Under the pieces are notes generated by a model. It was given only the letters and a program-made list of their open reading frames with translations, did not search any database and was not told where the DNA came from. DNA of 64,000 nucleotides from positions 4,650,001 through 4,714,000 of the forward strand of contig LR590463.1 of assembly GCA_901472405.1 (NCBI GenBank), given 5' to 3'. The position numbers were made by a program, and so were the translations under genes. Origin of the DNA: Serratia rubidaea. GTDB taxonomy: Bacteria; Pseudomonadota; Gammaproteobacteria; Enterobacterales; Enterobacteriaceae. Below are positions 54,233 through 64,000 of this stretch, piece after piece; the stretch's first letter is position 1; each line of letters opens with the position of its first letter.

Positions 54233-54404
54233 AAAAACTGTCCTGCCTTGGAGGATACGACTTATTGAGTCATTGATGAGCAATATCCCCACACTTACAA
54301 AATGTCAGCGCGGGCGAAAAGTGAATTTATTCGATGCCAGCGCAATTGTTAGCAATCCTGCTTATAAAGGCGGATCGCGCGGCGGTTGCTGCTGCCGGAC
54401 GCCA

Positions 54405-54430
54405 TAAAAAAAGGCGCCCGCAGGCGCCTT
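54405..54430 (-). terminator. gntU terminator
   Basis: AAGGCGCC-CGCA-GGCGCCTT with a T run on the minus strand (A run 54405-54412 on plus), just beyond the gntU stop. Confidence 0.85.
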
Positions 54431-54447
54431 AATCAGCTCAGAAATAA

Positions 54448-55782
54448 TTACAGCATCGTAAAGGCGATCATCCCACCACCGCACCGGTGGTACCGAGGAT
54501 GGTTTCCATCACCGACCAGGTTTTCAGCGTCTGCGCTTCGGTGGCGCCGGTAAACTTGCCGAACAGCCAGAAGCCGGAGTCGTTGACGTGGCTCAGGACG
54601 ATGGAACCACCGGCGATACATACCGACAACGCCGCCATCTGTGCACCGGAGTAGCCCAGCTCGCCAATCACTGGCATCACCAGGCCGACGGTGGTCAGAC
54701 AGGCCACGGTTGCCGAACCCTGAATCACGCGAACCGCCGCCGACAGCACAAAGCAGGCAACGGCAATCGGCAGGCCGGCGCCAATCAGCGCATTACCCAG
54801 TGCCGGGCCAACGCCGGAATCCACCAGCACCTGCTTGAACACGCCGCCCGCACCGGTCACCAGCAGGATAATCCCCGCCGGCTGAATGGCTGCCGAACAG
54901 ACTTCCATCACTTTCTCTTTGCTCATCCGCGGCGGATCGCCAGACCGTAAATCGCCACCAGGCAAGCAATCAGAATCGCGGTGAACGGGTGGCCGATAAA
55001 CTGCAGCCACTGATACAGCGAGCTGCCTTCCTCAGTAAAGCGCGCGCCGATGGTTTTCAGCCCCACCAGCACCAACGGGAACAGCACCAGCGCCAGGCTA
55101 AAGCCGAACGAAGGCAGCTTGCTCTTGTCGATGCTTGGCTCTTCGATATCCTTCGGCAGTTCCAGCGTGACGTGCTTGCTGATAAATGAACCGAACAGCG
55201 GGCCAGCCAGCAACATCCCCGGGATAGCGGCCGCCAAACCGATCAGGATCATCCAGCCGAAATCCGCATTCATCTGCGACGCCAGCAGCATCGGCGTCGG
55301 CCCCGGCAGCAGGAAGGCCGCCGCCGCGGCAACGCCGGCAAACAGCGGGATCACCTGCTTCACCAGATTGCCGCCGGTACGGCGCGCTACGCGAAGGCCA
55401 CGCCAATCAGCAGCACGATCGCCACATCAAAGAACAGCGGCAAGGCGCAAATCAGGCCGGCGATCCCCAGCGCATAGTGCGCGCGCTGTTCGCCAAAGCC
55501 TTTCAGCATTTTGACGGCAATCTGGTCCAGCGCGCCCGTTTCATGCAGAATTTTGCCGAACATCGCGCCCAGCGCCACCACAATCGCCAGGAAGCCCAGC
55601 GTGCCGCCCATGCCTTTTTGCATGGTGTCGGTGATCTTCTCCAGCGACATGCCGGAGAACAGGCCGGCGCCCATCGACACCAGCATCAGGGCGATAAACG
55701 CATGCATCCGCGCTTTCATCACCAGGAACAGCAGCAGCAGCACCGAACCGACGGCGGTCAGCACCAGCGTTAATGTATCCAT
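54448..55782 (-). CDS. gntU: Low-affinity gluconate transporter GntU (three frameshifts)
   Basis: Gluconate:H+ symporter family permease with about a dozen hydrophobic helices. It begins MDTLTLVLTAVGSVLLLLFLV, nearly identical to E. coli GntU. Single bases (G on the coding strand, in short G runs) are missing near 55390, 54927 and 54472. Restoring them joins GVAFAVARRTGGNLV, AIRRGMSKEKVMEV and AVVGMIAFTML, ending at TAA 54448-54450. Corrected length is 445 residues (E. coli 446). It follows gntK by six bases. Confidence 0.92.
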
Positions 55783-55788
55783 TATCGT

Positions 55789-56317
55789 TTACCCCTGGTT
55801 GGTTACGGATTGAATATGAGAGACGACGTCGGCAACCACGTTGTCCAACGGCTGGTCGATGTCAATCGCCTGCACATCTGACTCATCCGCCTGCGGCACT
55901 TCCAGCGCTTCAAACTGGGAAACCAGCATCTGCGGCTTGAAGAAGTGTCCTTTGCGCTGTTTCAGACGCGCTTCAATCACCTCTTTTTCCCCTTCGAGGT
56001 AGATAAAGTGCAGGTTGCTGTTACCTTCACGCAGGCGGTCGCGGTAGCGCTTTTTCAGCGCGGAGCACACCAGCAGCGCTACGTCATTGGTGCGCTGCAT
56101 GGCAAAATGGCGTCGTTCAGCGCCGCCAGCCAAGGCGCCCGATCGTCGTCGTTCAGCGCATGGCCGCCGGCCATTTTATTGATATTGCCGCGGGATGCAG
56201 ATAATCGCCATCCAGCATGGCGGCATTGAGTTCATGCGCCACAGCATTGGCGACGGCAGATTTCCCGCTGCCGGACCCCCCCATCAGGATGAAAACGTGG
56301 TGTTGTGGATTATTCAT
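55789..56317 (-). CDS. gntK: Gluconokinase GntK (two frameshifts)
   Basis: Phosphorylates gluconate to 6-phosphogluconate for the Entner-Doudoroff and pentose phosphate routes. ATG 56315-56317 begins MNNPQHHVFILMGGSGSGKSAVA, a P-loop. Bases are missing at GGG 56192-56194 and A4 56104-56107; restoring them gives DYLHPRGNINKMAGGHALNDDDR and NDAIFAMQRTNDVALLVCSALKK. Corrected length is 176 residues (E. coli 175). It lies upstream of gntU in a gntKU operon. Confidence 0.92.
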
Positions 56318-56351
56318 AATTTTTATGCTCTCAAGAGTCCCAGGCGCTAAA

Positions 56352-56380
56352 TGTTACTGGTAACAGGTTATCGGTAACAT
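56352..56380. promoter_or_regulatory. Two GntR operators upstream of gntKU
   Basis: TGTTACTGGTAACA (56352-56365) and GGTTATCGGTAACA (56367-56380) are adjacent GntR-type palindromes spaced 15 bp apart, 35-65 bases upstream of gntK. Gluconate should relieve GntR repression here. Confidence 0.8.
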
Positions 56381-56559
56381 TGTCTTTGTCGCGCTGGAAT
56401 TAAGCAACAACCGGCGAAATGACATCCCGTAACTGTGAAGGAAGTCAAATTACGGCGGTCAAATCTCGACCAGCAAGGAATTATAGTCAGCGTTCGAACA
56501 AAGGCGAAAAAGGGGAGAAAAAGAGAAAGCGAATAGGAAGGTGAAAAGCAGCGTACGGC

Positions 56560-57555
56560 TTAAATGCTGCCGCCGGGGATAATGGTAAAACCAACGTCGA
56601 CCATCGCCGGGCTGACGGTTTCGCCCCGCAGGCGCGCCAGCAGCCGCTCCGCGCCGATTTGCCCCATGGTCTCACGCGGCGTCAGCACGCTGGCCAGTTT
56701 CGGCATCATCACCTGGCCAATATCGTGGCCGTGGAAACCGGCGATCGCCATATCCTGCGGAATAGACAGCCCCTGGCGCTGGCACTCAAAGGCGGCGCCG
56801 ATCGCCAGGTCATCGTTGGTGCAGAATACGCTGTCGATTTGCGGATAGTCACGCTGCGCCTGGCGCAGCATTTCACCGCCGCCGGAGTAGGACGACGCAC
56901 GATTGGTCATAATGCTTCGCGGCTGCAGCCCGGCTTCACGCATTGCCTGCTCATAGCCCTGCTGTTTAATCAGCGTACGCTCATCGAGGCGCGCCCCCAG
57001 ATACACCACATGGCGATAGCCCTGGGCAATAATCTGCTGCGTCATCTGGCGCGCGGCCTGATGGTTATCGAAGCCGACCGCCATATCGATGCAGGGCGAC
57101 ACGCAGTCCATCAGCTCCACCACCGGAATGCCGGCAACCTCAATCATTTTGCGGGTGCGGGCGGTATGGGTGCGCTCGGACAGGATCAGGCCGTCGATGT
57201 TATAAGAGAGCAGCGAGGTCAGGCGTTCTTCTTCACGTTCCGGCAGATAGTCATAGTGCGCCAGCATGGTCTGATAATTGTGCGCGTCGGTGACGCTTTC
57301 AATACCGCGCAGCACCTCGGCGAATACCTGGTTGGTCAGCGACGGCAGCAGTACGCCGATAGCGCGGCTGGTCGCGTTGGAAAGGATATCCGGCGCGCGG
57401 TTGGGGATATAGCCCAGCTCATCCAGCGCGATCGCAATTTTCTGCCGCAGGGCGGCGGAAACCTGGTCAGGATTGCGCAAATAGCGGCTCACCGTCATCT
57501 TGGTGACGCCAACCTGATCTGCAACATCTTGAAGTACCGGCCGCTTTTTCTTCAT
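56560..57555 (-). CDS. gntR: Gluconate operon repressor GntR (LacI family)
   Basis: 331-residue LacI-family repressor, same length as E. coli GntR. The helix-turn-helix is LQDVADQVGVTKMTVSRYL (about 8-26), with a hinge, then a periplasmic-binding-like effector domain (AIGVLLPSLTNQVFAEVLRGIE; FCTNDDLAIGAAFECQRQG). Start at 57553-57555 (MKKKRPVLQD). It sits upstream of gntKU in the same direction, with about 240 bases holding its operators between. Confidence 0.96.
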   Translation of the reverse strand: MKKKRPVLQDVADQVGVTKMTVSRYLRNPDQVSAALRQKIAIALDELGYIPNRAPDILSNATSRAIGVLLPSLTNQVFAEVLRGIESVTDAHNYQTMLAHYDYLPEREEERLTSLLSYNIDGLILSERTHTARTRKMIEVAGIPVVELMDCVSPCIDMAVGFDNHQAARQMTQQIIAQGYRHVVYLGARLDERTLIKQQGYEQAMREAGLQPRSIMTNRASSYSGGGEMLRQAQRDYPQIDSVFCTNDDLAIGAAFECQRQGLSIPQDMAIAGFHGHDIGQVMMPKLASVLTPRETMGQIGAERLLARLRGETVSPAMVDVGFTIIPGGSI

Positions 57556-57684
57556 TATCAATGAGCTGACAAACCGTGAATGGGCGGTTATTTTAGCAAA
57601 AAAAACGGCGGGCTGATAATGCTGATATCAAACGGGCGCTAAAAGGGCTCAATCGCCAGATTGAGCCCCGCTAACGTTTAGCGA

Positions 57685-58380
57685 TCACACCGGAGGCAAA
57701 TCAAACAGCAGAATTTCGCTGTCCTCATCGGCATGGAGCGACAGCGCCGTTTCATCCCAGATGGCGAGCGCATCGCTGGTGCCTGCCCGGTTGTCATTAA
57801 TGGTAATGGAACCGCGCACCACCTGCACCCAGACGCGGCGGCCGGCTTCAATCGTATACTCCGCCTGTTCGTCTTTATTCAGCGCCCAGCGCGACAGCGT
57901 CATATCCTGGAACACCTTCAGCGAGCCTTCGCGGGCATCCGGCGACAGCACCAGCTGACGTCCCTGCGGCGCATCAAACATGCGCTGCTCATAACGCGGC
58001 GGCAGACCGTTGGTATCCGGAATAATCCAGATTTGGTACAGATGCAGCAGCTTGTCGCTGTTGGCGTTGTACTCAGAATGGCGCACCCCGGTACCGGCGC
58101 TCATAATCTGGAACTCCCCAGCCTGGATCTGCTCTTTATTACCCATGCTGTCCTGATGCTCTACGGTGCCGTCCAGCACGTAGGTCAGGATTTCCATATC
58201 TTTATGCGGATGGGTGCCGAACCCCTGACCGCCGTCGATCCGGTCTTCGTTGATAACCCGCAGAGCGGAGAACCCCATAAAGTTCGGATCGTAATAATTG
58301 GCAAAAGAGAAGGTATGCCAGCTGTCCAGCCAGCCATGGTTAGCGTGGCCGCGGTCTTTCGCTTTGCGTAAATAGATCAT
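57685..58380 (-). CDS. yhhW: Pirin-like quercetinase YhhW
   Basis: Bicupin pirin-family protein of 231 residues (E. coli 231). The N-terminal cupin holds the metal ligands in GTHPHKDMEIL (about 55-65) and the downstream H/E pair near SAGTGVRHSE. E. coli YhhW has quercetin 2,3-dioxygenase activity in vitro; the physiological role is unclear. GAGGAGAG precedes ATG 58378-58380. Confidence 0.94.
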   Translation of the reverse strand: MIYLRKAKDRGHANHGWLDSWHTFSFANYYDPNFMGFSALRVINEDRIDGGQGFGTHPHKDMEILTYVLDGTVEHQDSMGNKEQIQAGEFQIMSAGTGVRHSEYNANSDKLLHLYQIWIIPDTNGLPPRYEQRMFDAPQGRQLVLSPDAREGSLKVFQDMTLSRWALNKDEQAEYTIEAGRRVWVQVVRGSITINDNRAGTSDALAIWDETALSLHADEDSEILLFDLPPV

Positions 58381-58530
58381 GTTCAACTCTCCTCAATGTT
58401 TTTTACAGTCTAGACCTGACAGCAGAATAAGAAAGCGTAAAAAACTCACCCCTCTGTTCAAAATTTTCGATGAAATAAACAGAGGAGCCGCAGAAGATTT
58501 GTTGAGCGTCAAAGGTGGATGATTGAGGGC

Positions 58531-58637
58531 AAAAAAAAAAGCCAGCACCCGAGCTGGCTAAGTAAACACTGGAAGCAATGTGAGCAATGTCGTGCCTTCA
58601 AGTCAGAGCGGTTAGCTGCACCGCCTGCCGAGAACGC
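58531..58637 (-). ncRNA. ryhB: RyhB iron-sparing small RNA
   Basis: The minus strand contains the highly conserved RyhB core, for example GCACGACATTGCTCACATTG followed by CTTCCAG (around 58567-58593). It ends with the terminator AGCCAGC-TCGGGT-GCTGGC plus a run of ten T. A promoter with TTTACA (58668-58673), 18-bp spacer and TATTAT (58644-58649) puts the 5' end near 58637. The gene neighbours yhhY as in E. coli. RyhB represses mRNAs of iron-using proteins with Hfq when iron is scarce. The 5' part diverges from E. coli. Confidence 0.93.
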
Positions 58638-58639
58638 AT

Positions 58640-58658
58640 GACAATAATAATCATTATC
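58640..58658. promoter_or_regulatory. Fur box over the ryhB promoter
   Basis: GACAATAATAATCATTATC matches the 19-bp Fur consensus at 17 positions and overlaps the predicted -10 element of ryhB. This implies repression of ryhB by Fur-Fe(II). Confidence 0.9.
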
Positions 58659-58766
58659 ATTCGCATCTGTAAAGCGTTTTTTTAACCAAGCTAAAATTTT
58701 ATTGACTCAAGGCGAAGACCCGATAATTTAAAGGGAAATATTGCTGATAATCATAGGGATAAGGGA

Positions 58767-59263
58767 ATGGGAGAAATCATCGTCCGCCATGTTGAAACCG
58801 CCGATGCACAGGCGCTGCAACAACTGTATGCCCATCCCAACGTCTATCGCGATACGCTACAGCTTCCGCTGCCCTCACTCGCACACTGGCAGCAACGGCT
58901 GACCGACGCCAAACCTGGGTTACACAACCTGGTCGCCTGCATCGACGAGCAGGTCGTTGGCCAGATCGTTATCCAGCTGCATCAGTCGCTACGCCGGCGT
59001 CACGTCGCACCTTTGGCATCGGCGTCGATCCCGCGCAGCAAGGCAAAGGGGTCGGCGGCGCGCTCATGCGCGCGATGATTGAGCTCTGCGATAACTGGGC
59101 GGCGATCCAGCGAATTGAATTGACGGTATTCACCGACAATCAGGGCGCTATTGCGCTGTATAAGAAATTTGGTTTTGAGATAGAAGGCACCAGCCGGCAT
59201 TACGCCATGCGCGATGGCAAACTGGTCGATGCTTATCATATGGCGCGCTTTCACGGCGTCTGA
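58767..59263 (+). CDS. yhhY: GNAT amino-acid acetyltransferase YhhY (one frameshift)
   Basis: GNAT-family N-acetyltransferase. The first part is EIIVRHVETADAQALQQLYAHP; a base is missing at 59008-59009, after which the acetyl-CoA loop reads FGIGVDPAQQGKGVGGALMRAMIE once restored. The C-terminal half is RIELTVFTDNQGAIALYKKFGFEIEG. Corrected length is 165 residues (E. coli 162). It is divergent from ryhB and convergent with iolE. Confidence 0.9.
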
Positions 59264-59324
59264 ACAGCACGCTCCCAAACGGATAACGCTTCCTGCGGCA
59301 TAGCCACAGGAAGCGCCAGAGCCA

Positions 59325-60221
59325 CTAAATGCCGGCGGTCTCTTTGATATAGCGGCGCGCCTTAACCGCATATTCAAACGGGTTGGCGATGGCCGGATCC
59401 TGCTCGGCCTCCACCACCATCCATCCCCGGTAACCATAGTCGTCCAGCAGTTTAAACACCGGACGGAAATCAATCACGCCGTCTCCCGGTACGGTGAAGG
59501 TGCCCTTCTTCACCCCGTCCAGGAAGCTCAGGCGATTCGCCCGCACCTCGGCAACCACCTCGTCGCGCACGTCTTTCAGGTGAACATGATTAATGCGCGG
59601 CAGATATTTCTCCAAAATAGCCAGCATCGCCTGTTGGCTGCCTTCGGAATAATAGGCATGGCCGGTATCAAACAGCAGATACACATCGTCGTTCACCATG
59701 CTCATATAGCGGTCGACCTCCTCCGCGGTCTGAATCCCCGTTCCCATATGGTGGTGGAGGCACACCTGCATACCTTTACCGGCGGCGATTTTCGCCAGTT
59801 CGTTATACCCGTCGGCAACGCGCTGCCACTCTTCATCGGTAAAGCAGGGTTTCTCTTCCAATATCGCCTTGTCGGTGCCCTGAATGCTTTTGCTCTGCTC
59901 GGAGCAGCCAATCACTCTGGCGCCCATATCATGCAAAAAGTTCATATGGTTAACGAACTCATCGATAGTCTTCTCTTTCTGCCCATCGGCAAAAAAGGTG
60001 CTGAACCAGGCGTTGCAAATCTGAATGCCGCGAATATCCAGCATCGGTTTTAAAACCTGCGGATCGCGCGGATATTTGCTGCCGACTTCGCTACCGCTAA
60101 ATCCTGCCAGCGCCATTTCGCTGACGCACTGCTGGAAGGTGTTCTCTTTACCGAGATCTGGCATATCGTCATTGGTCCAGCCAATCGGAGCGATCGCCAG
60201 CTTCACATAGTCTTTATTCAT
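59325..60221 (-). CDS. iolE: Myo-inosose-2 dehydratase IolE
   Basis: TIM-barrel sugar-isomerase-like enzyme that dehydrates 2-keto-myo-inositol to the diketone cleaved by IolD. It is 298 residues, the family length. Typical blocks are [17 protein letters not shown] (8-24), [44 protein letters not shown] and [10 protein letters not shown], with metal-ligand His/Glu/Asp in the usual strands. Last of four leftward iol genes; 102 bases after iolH. Confidence 0.94.
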   Translation of the reverse strand: MNKDYVKLAIAPIGWTNDDMPDLGKENTFQQCVSEMALAGFSGSEVGSKYPRDPQVLKPMLDIRGIQICNAWFSTFFADGQKEKTIDEFVNHMNFLHDMGARVIGCSEQSKSIQGTDKAILEEKPCFTDEEWQRVADGYNELAKIAAGKGMQVCLHHHMGTGIQTAEEVDRYMSMVNDDVYLLFDTGHAYYSEGSQQAMLAILEKYLPRINHVHLKDVRDEVVAEVRANRLSFLDGVKKGTFTVPGDGVIDFRPVFKLLDDYGYRGWMVVEAEQDPAIANPFEYAVKARRYIKETAGI

Positions 60222-60323
60222 TTTGGGCCTCAGTCATTAAATCGGCGCTTTACCCTGCTCCCGCCCTGCATCACGCAACCCGTGCAGCAGCACGACAGGC
60301 CATCAAGGGCGTCGCCGGCAGCG

Positions 60324-61208
60324 TTATTTAGCTAACAGTTCTCTTTCGATGCGTTCCCGGGTTTCAACCGCCTGGGTTTTCATCTTTTCCGGATAACCAA
60401 ACAGGGAGGTGCAAATAATCGATTCGCCACCCACCTTAAAGTTGCGGTTGGCGAACTCCATATCGCGCAGGGTCTGGAACAGCGCGTCAAAATCGATTTC
60501 GCCTTCGCCGATGCCGACATGCTGATGCACCGCGGCGTCAACGCCGGGCGGGTTGACGATATAACGGCAATGGCGGGTGTGGTTCATGGTATCGGCGATC
60601 AACACGTGGGAAAGGTCATCCCCGGCATATTGCAGCATATTCGCCACGTCGCCCTTGCCTTTGTCGTAATAGAACGAGTGCGGCACGCTGTATAAATACT
60701 TCACGTGGTCGCTGCGCAGCGACTTCACCATATCGACGGTTTCATTATTCAGCTCGCAGAAATCCCACGGGTGGGACTGAATTTCCATGCGGATGCCTTC
60801 GCGCTCAATAATGGGCAGCAGCTCTTCCATGGATTTGTACCACAGCTCTTCGCAGATTTCCGGCTCATTAGGGTCACCCGCCAGCTCGGTGTTAATCACC
60901 TGTACGCCCATCTCCACCGCAATCTCAATCATCCGGCGCCAATTTTTCACCGCCGCCTGACGGCGATCTTCACCCGGACCGGACCAGCGATAAACCACGA
61001 TAAATGAGGAGATCTCCACCCCGGTGGCCTTCAGCGCATTTTTGTACTCCGCCATGATTTCACGGCTGGCCTTCGGATGTTTATAGAATGGGTTGATCTG
61101 CGGATGGGGCGACTGTTCGATATATTTATATCCCCAGTCTGCAACCTGCTGCACCATCTGGGTGACGCCTAAATCTTTAATGACATCCACATCAAACGCG
61201 ATCTTCAT
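60324..61208 (-). CDS. iolH: IolH-like sugar isomerase/epimerase
   Basis: 294-residue TIM-barrel protein of the xylose-isomerase-like superfamily, close to Bacillus IolH. Recognisable stretches are MKIAFDVDVIKDLGVTQMV, FIVVYRWSGPGEDRRQAAVKNW and ADTMNHTRHCRYIVNPPGVDA. Its exact reaction in inositol catabolism is not firmly established. It lies between iolG and iolE in the same direction, with gaps of 127 and 102 bases. Confidence 0.88.
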   Translation of the reverse strand: MKIAFDVDVIKDLGVTQMVQQVADWGYKYIEQSPHPQINPFYKHPKASREIMAEYKNALKATGVEISSFIVVYRWSGPGEDRRQAAVKNWRRMIEIAVEMGVQVINTELAGDPNEPEICEELWYKSMEELLPIIEREGIRMEIQSHPWDFCELNNETVDMVKSLRSDHVKYLYSVPHSFYYDKGKGDVANMLQYAGDDLSHVLIADTMNHTRHCRYIVNPPGVDAAVHQHVGIGEGEIDFDALFQTLRDMEFANRNFKVGGESIICTSLFGYPEKMKTQAVETRERIERELLAK

Positions 61209-61335
61209 CGTTATTCCCCCGTAAAGCAGATATACCCGGGCCGCCAGCCTCCGGCATCCTCGCCGACATGTTCAACATCCTTGTTCACCGCGTGCCCCCT
61301 GGCGGCTCCGGATATATGAAAAGTGAATCAGGCGA

Positions 61336-62367
<1,032 letters not shown>

Positions 62368-62393
62368 TTAGAACTGGATACAAGCCGTAATCA

Positions 62394-64000
62394 TCAGTAA
62401 TCACGGGCCTTGTCGATGTTTTCCTGCAGCTGCCGGGCAACCGCAACGATCTTGTCGCTGTCCGCCACCTGGGCTCCGCCCACGCGCCACCAGCTGAGAT
62501 ATTTGTGCACCATGGTTTTTGGCAGCACCTTGATGTCCAACAGCGTAGAAACCGTCTGCTGGCGCGCATCGGCCAGCGCTTCAATCAGCTGCTGCTCGGT
62601 GGTGATGCTGTAGGTTTTGCAGCCGTAAGCTGCCGCCAGCATGGCGAAATTCACCGGCACCAAGCCGCCGTTAAGCTCCCCGTCCTGGCGGAAGCGGAAC
62701 TCGGTGGTATAGCTGTCCATGCCGTGTTCCATCTGCAGATTGTTGATGCAGCCATTGGTCATGTTGTCGAACAGCACCACGTTGATTTTGCAGCCTTCCT
62801 GAATGGAGGTGACCAGCTCGGAGTGCAGCATCATAAATGCCCCGTCCCCCACCATGACGTACACCTCCCGCTGCGGCTCGGCCAGTTTGACGCCCAGCGC
62901 GGCGTTCACTTCATACCCCATACAGGAGTAGCCGTACTCCACGTGGTAGCCGTGTTCACCGCGGTTGCGCCATACCCGCTGCAGGTCCCCCGGCAGGCTG
63001 CCGGCCGCCGCCACGATCACGCTGTCCTGCGGCAGCTGCTGATTCAGCACCCCCAGCACGCGGCTTTGAGTCAGCGAGGAGCCCGTCTGGGCAATAAATT
63101 CGGCAAACACCCGTTCACGATCGAGGTGGTCGTCAATTTCCGGCACGAACTCGGCGCCGGTGTAGGCGACGGCATAAACCCGTTCGGTTTCCTGCTGCTG
63201 CGCCGCCTGCGCCTGCTCAACGGCATCGCCCCAATCTGCGCGGTAATCCTGCTGCGTCGCCAGCTCGTCCAATGCCTGCAGTGCCTCACGCGCATCGGCC
63301 AGCAGCTGCACGCCGTCCAGCTTGCCGGCATCAAACGCGCTGACGTTAATATTCAGGAAATCGACGTCCGGATTCTGGAACAGCCATTTGGAAGAGGTGG
63401 TGAAATCGGTATAACGGGTGCCGACGCCAATCACCAGATCGGCCTGCTTCGCCAACGTATTGGCGGCCAGGCAGCCGGTCTCGCCGATGCCGCCGACGTT
63501 ATAAGGGTGGTCGGAAACCACCGCCCCTTTGCCGGCCTGGGTTTCTGCGAAGGGAATGCGGAAACGCTCGGCGAACTGCTGCAGCGCCTTGCCCGCCTGG
63601 GAATACTTCACCCCGCCGCCGCATACCAGCAGCGGTTTTTTCTTGCCGGTCAGCAGCGCCAGCGCATCGCCGAGCGCCCCGGCCGTCGCCGGCCGGCGTT
63701 CCAGCCGATGCAGACGCTTCTGGAAGAAGTATTCCGGGTAGTCGTAGGCTTCGCCCTGCACATCCTGCGGCAGGCACAGCGTCACCGCGCCGGTTTCCGC
63801 CGGATCGGTCAACACGCGCATGGCGTTGATGCAGGCGCTCATCAGCTGCTCCGGACGCGTGATGCGATCCCAGTACTTGCTGACCGCGCGAAACGCGTCA
63901 TTGGTGCTGATGCTCAAATCGTAGGACTGCTCGATCTGCTGCAGCACCGGATCCGGCTGGCGCGAGGCAAAGACGTCGCCGGGCAGCAGCAGCAGAGGGA
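62394..64000 (-). CDS. iolD: Trihydroxycyclohexanedione acylhydrolase IolD (partial, N-terminus outside)
   Basis: Thiamine diphosphate-dependent ring-opening enzyme of inositol catabolism. About 534 C-terminal residues are present of roughly 640; the frame is open to the window edge ([18 protein letters not shown]...). The ThDP motif GDGAFMM...VVLFDN has the GDG-X26-N spacing (near 62770-62860). The central domain holds [10 protein letters not shown] and the C-terminal region [18 protein letters not shown]. It heads the visible iolD-iolG-iolH-iolE run. Confidence 0.94.
   Translation of the reverse strand, partial: PLLLLPGDVFASRQPDPVLQQIEQSYDLSISTNDAFRAVSKYWDRITRPEQLMSACINAMRVLTDPAETGAVTLCLPQDVQGEAYDYPEYFFQKRLHRLERRPATAGALGDALALLTGKKKPLLVCGGGVKYSQAGKALQQFAERFRIPFAETQAGKGAVVSDHPYNVGGIGETGCLAANTLAKQADLVIGVGTRYTDFTTSSKWLFQNPDVDFLNINVSAFDAGKLDGVQLLADAREALQALDELATQQDYRADWGDAVEQAQAAQQQETERVYAVAYTGAEFVPEIDDHLDRERVFAEFIAQTGSSLTQSRVLGVLNQQLPQDSVIVAAAGSLPGDLQRVWRNRGEHGYHVEYGYSCMGYEVNAALGVKLAEPQREVYVMVGDGAFMMLHSELVTSIQEGCKINVVLFDNMTNGCINNLQMEHGMDSYTTEFRFRQDGELNGGLVPVNFAMLAAAYGCKTYSITTEQQLIEALADARQQTVSTLLDIKVLPKTMVHKYLSWWRVGGAQVADSDKIVAVARQLQENIDKARDY

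Noticed and set aside
56274..56282. G7 tract in the gntK P-loop as another frameshift site
   Set aside because: The frame through MGGSGSGKS is correct as it stands; the E. coli equivalent is MGVSGSGK, so no indel is needed.

Overview
The window is a stretch of enterobacterial chromosome with high GC and dense genes. Gene content and order match the E. coli K-12 74-76 min region: nirBDC-cysG, trpS-gph-rpe-dam-damX-aroB-aroK-hofQ..M, mrcA, nudE, igaA, yrfG-hslRO, pckA, envZ-ompR, greB, tex, feoABC, bioH, gntX, nfuA, malQ-malP/malT, glpEGR, glpD, asd, gntUKR, yhhW, ryhB, yhhY. Base composition, the single-copy islands and the inositol (iol) genes after yhhY point to a Serratia-like member of the Yersiniaceae. 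The genus is an inference.

Layout. 1-6.8 kb: codA, then an FNR/NarL-type nir promoter driving nitrite reductase, the nitrite channel and siroheme synthase. 6.8-13.1 kb: the leftward aroK-aroB-damX-dam-rpe-gph-trpS cluster. 13.5-16.9 kb: a complete hofMNOPQ (PilMNOPQ-like) operon, divergent from mrcA. 19.7-24.9 kb: nudE, the Rcs repressor igaA, a nucleotidase and the heat-shock genes hslR/hslO. 25.1-27.8 kb: pckA, then a small structured repeat and a fitAB-type toxin-antitoxin pair, neither of which lies between pckA and envZ in E. coli. 27.8-36.9 kb: envZ/ompR, greB, tex, a Fur-boxed feoABC operon and a DUF1471 exported protein. 37.1-50.9 kb: bioH, gntX, nfuA, maltodextrin genes with MalT, and glycerol-3-phosphate genes. 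51-52.9 kb: an AT-rich island (DUF3289 gene plus two DUF943 membrane genes) where E. coli has the glycogen operon. 53.1-59.3 kb: asd, gluconate genes, yhhW, the Fur-regulated sRNA ryhB and yhhY. 59.3-64 kb: iolD-iolG-iolH-iolE, with iolD running off the window.

The most striking feature of the DNA itself is about 40 single-base gains or losses, mostly in short homopolymers, breaking at least 19 genes. They hit genes that are essential or strongly conserved (asd, rpe, aroB, nirB). In nearly every case adding or removing one base restores a full-length protein of the family's normal size, and two genes contain compensating indel pairs. I read these as uncorrected base-calling errors in a draft sequence, not gene decay, and annotate each broken gene over its full span.

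The best candidate for something undescribed is the DUF3289-DUF943-DUF943 cassette at 51-52.9 kb: one soluble protein followed by two diverged single-pass membrane proteins, compositionally foreign, in an arrangement that would suit an effector with duplicated immunity genes. That role is speculation.
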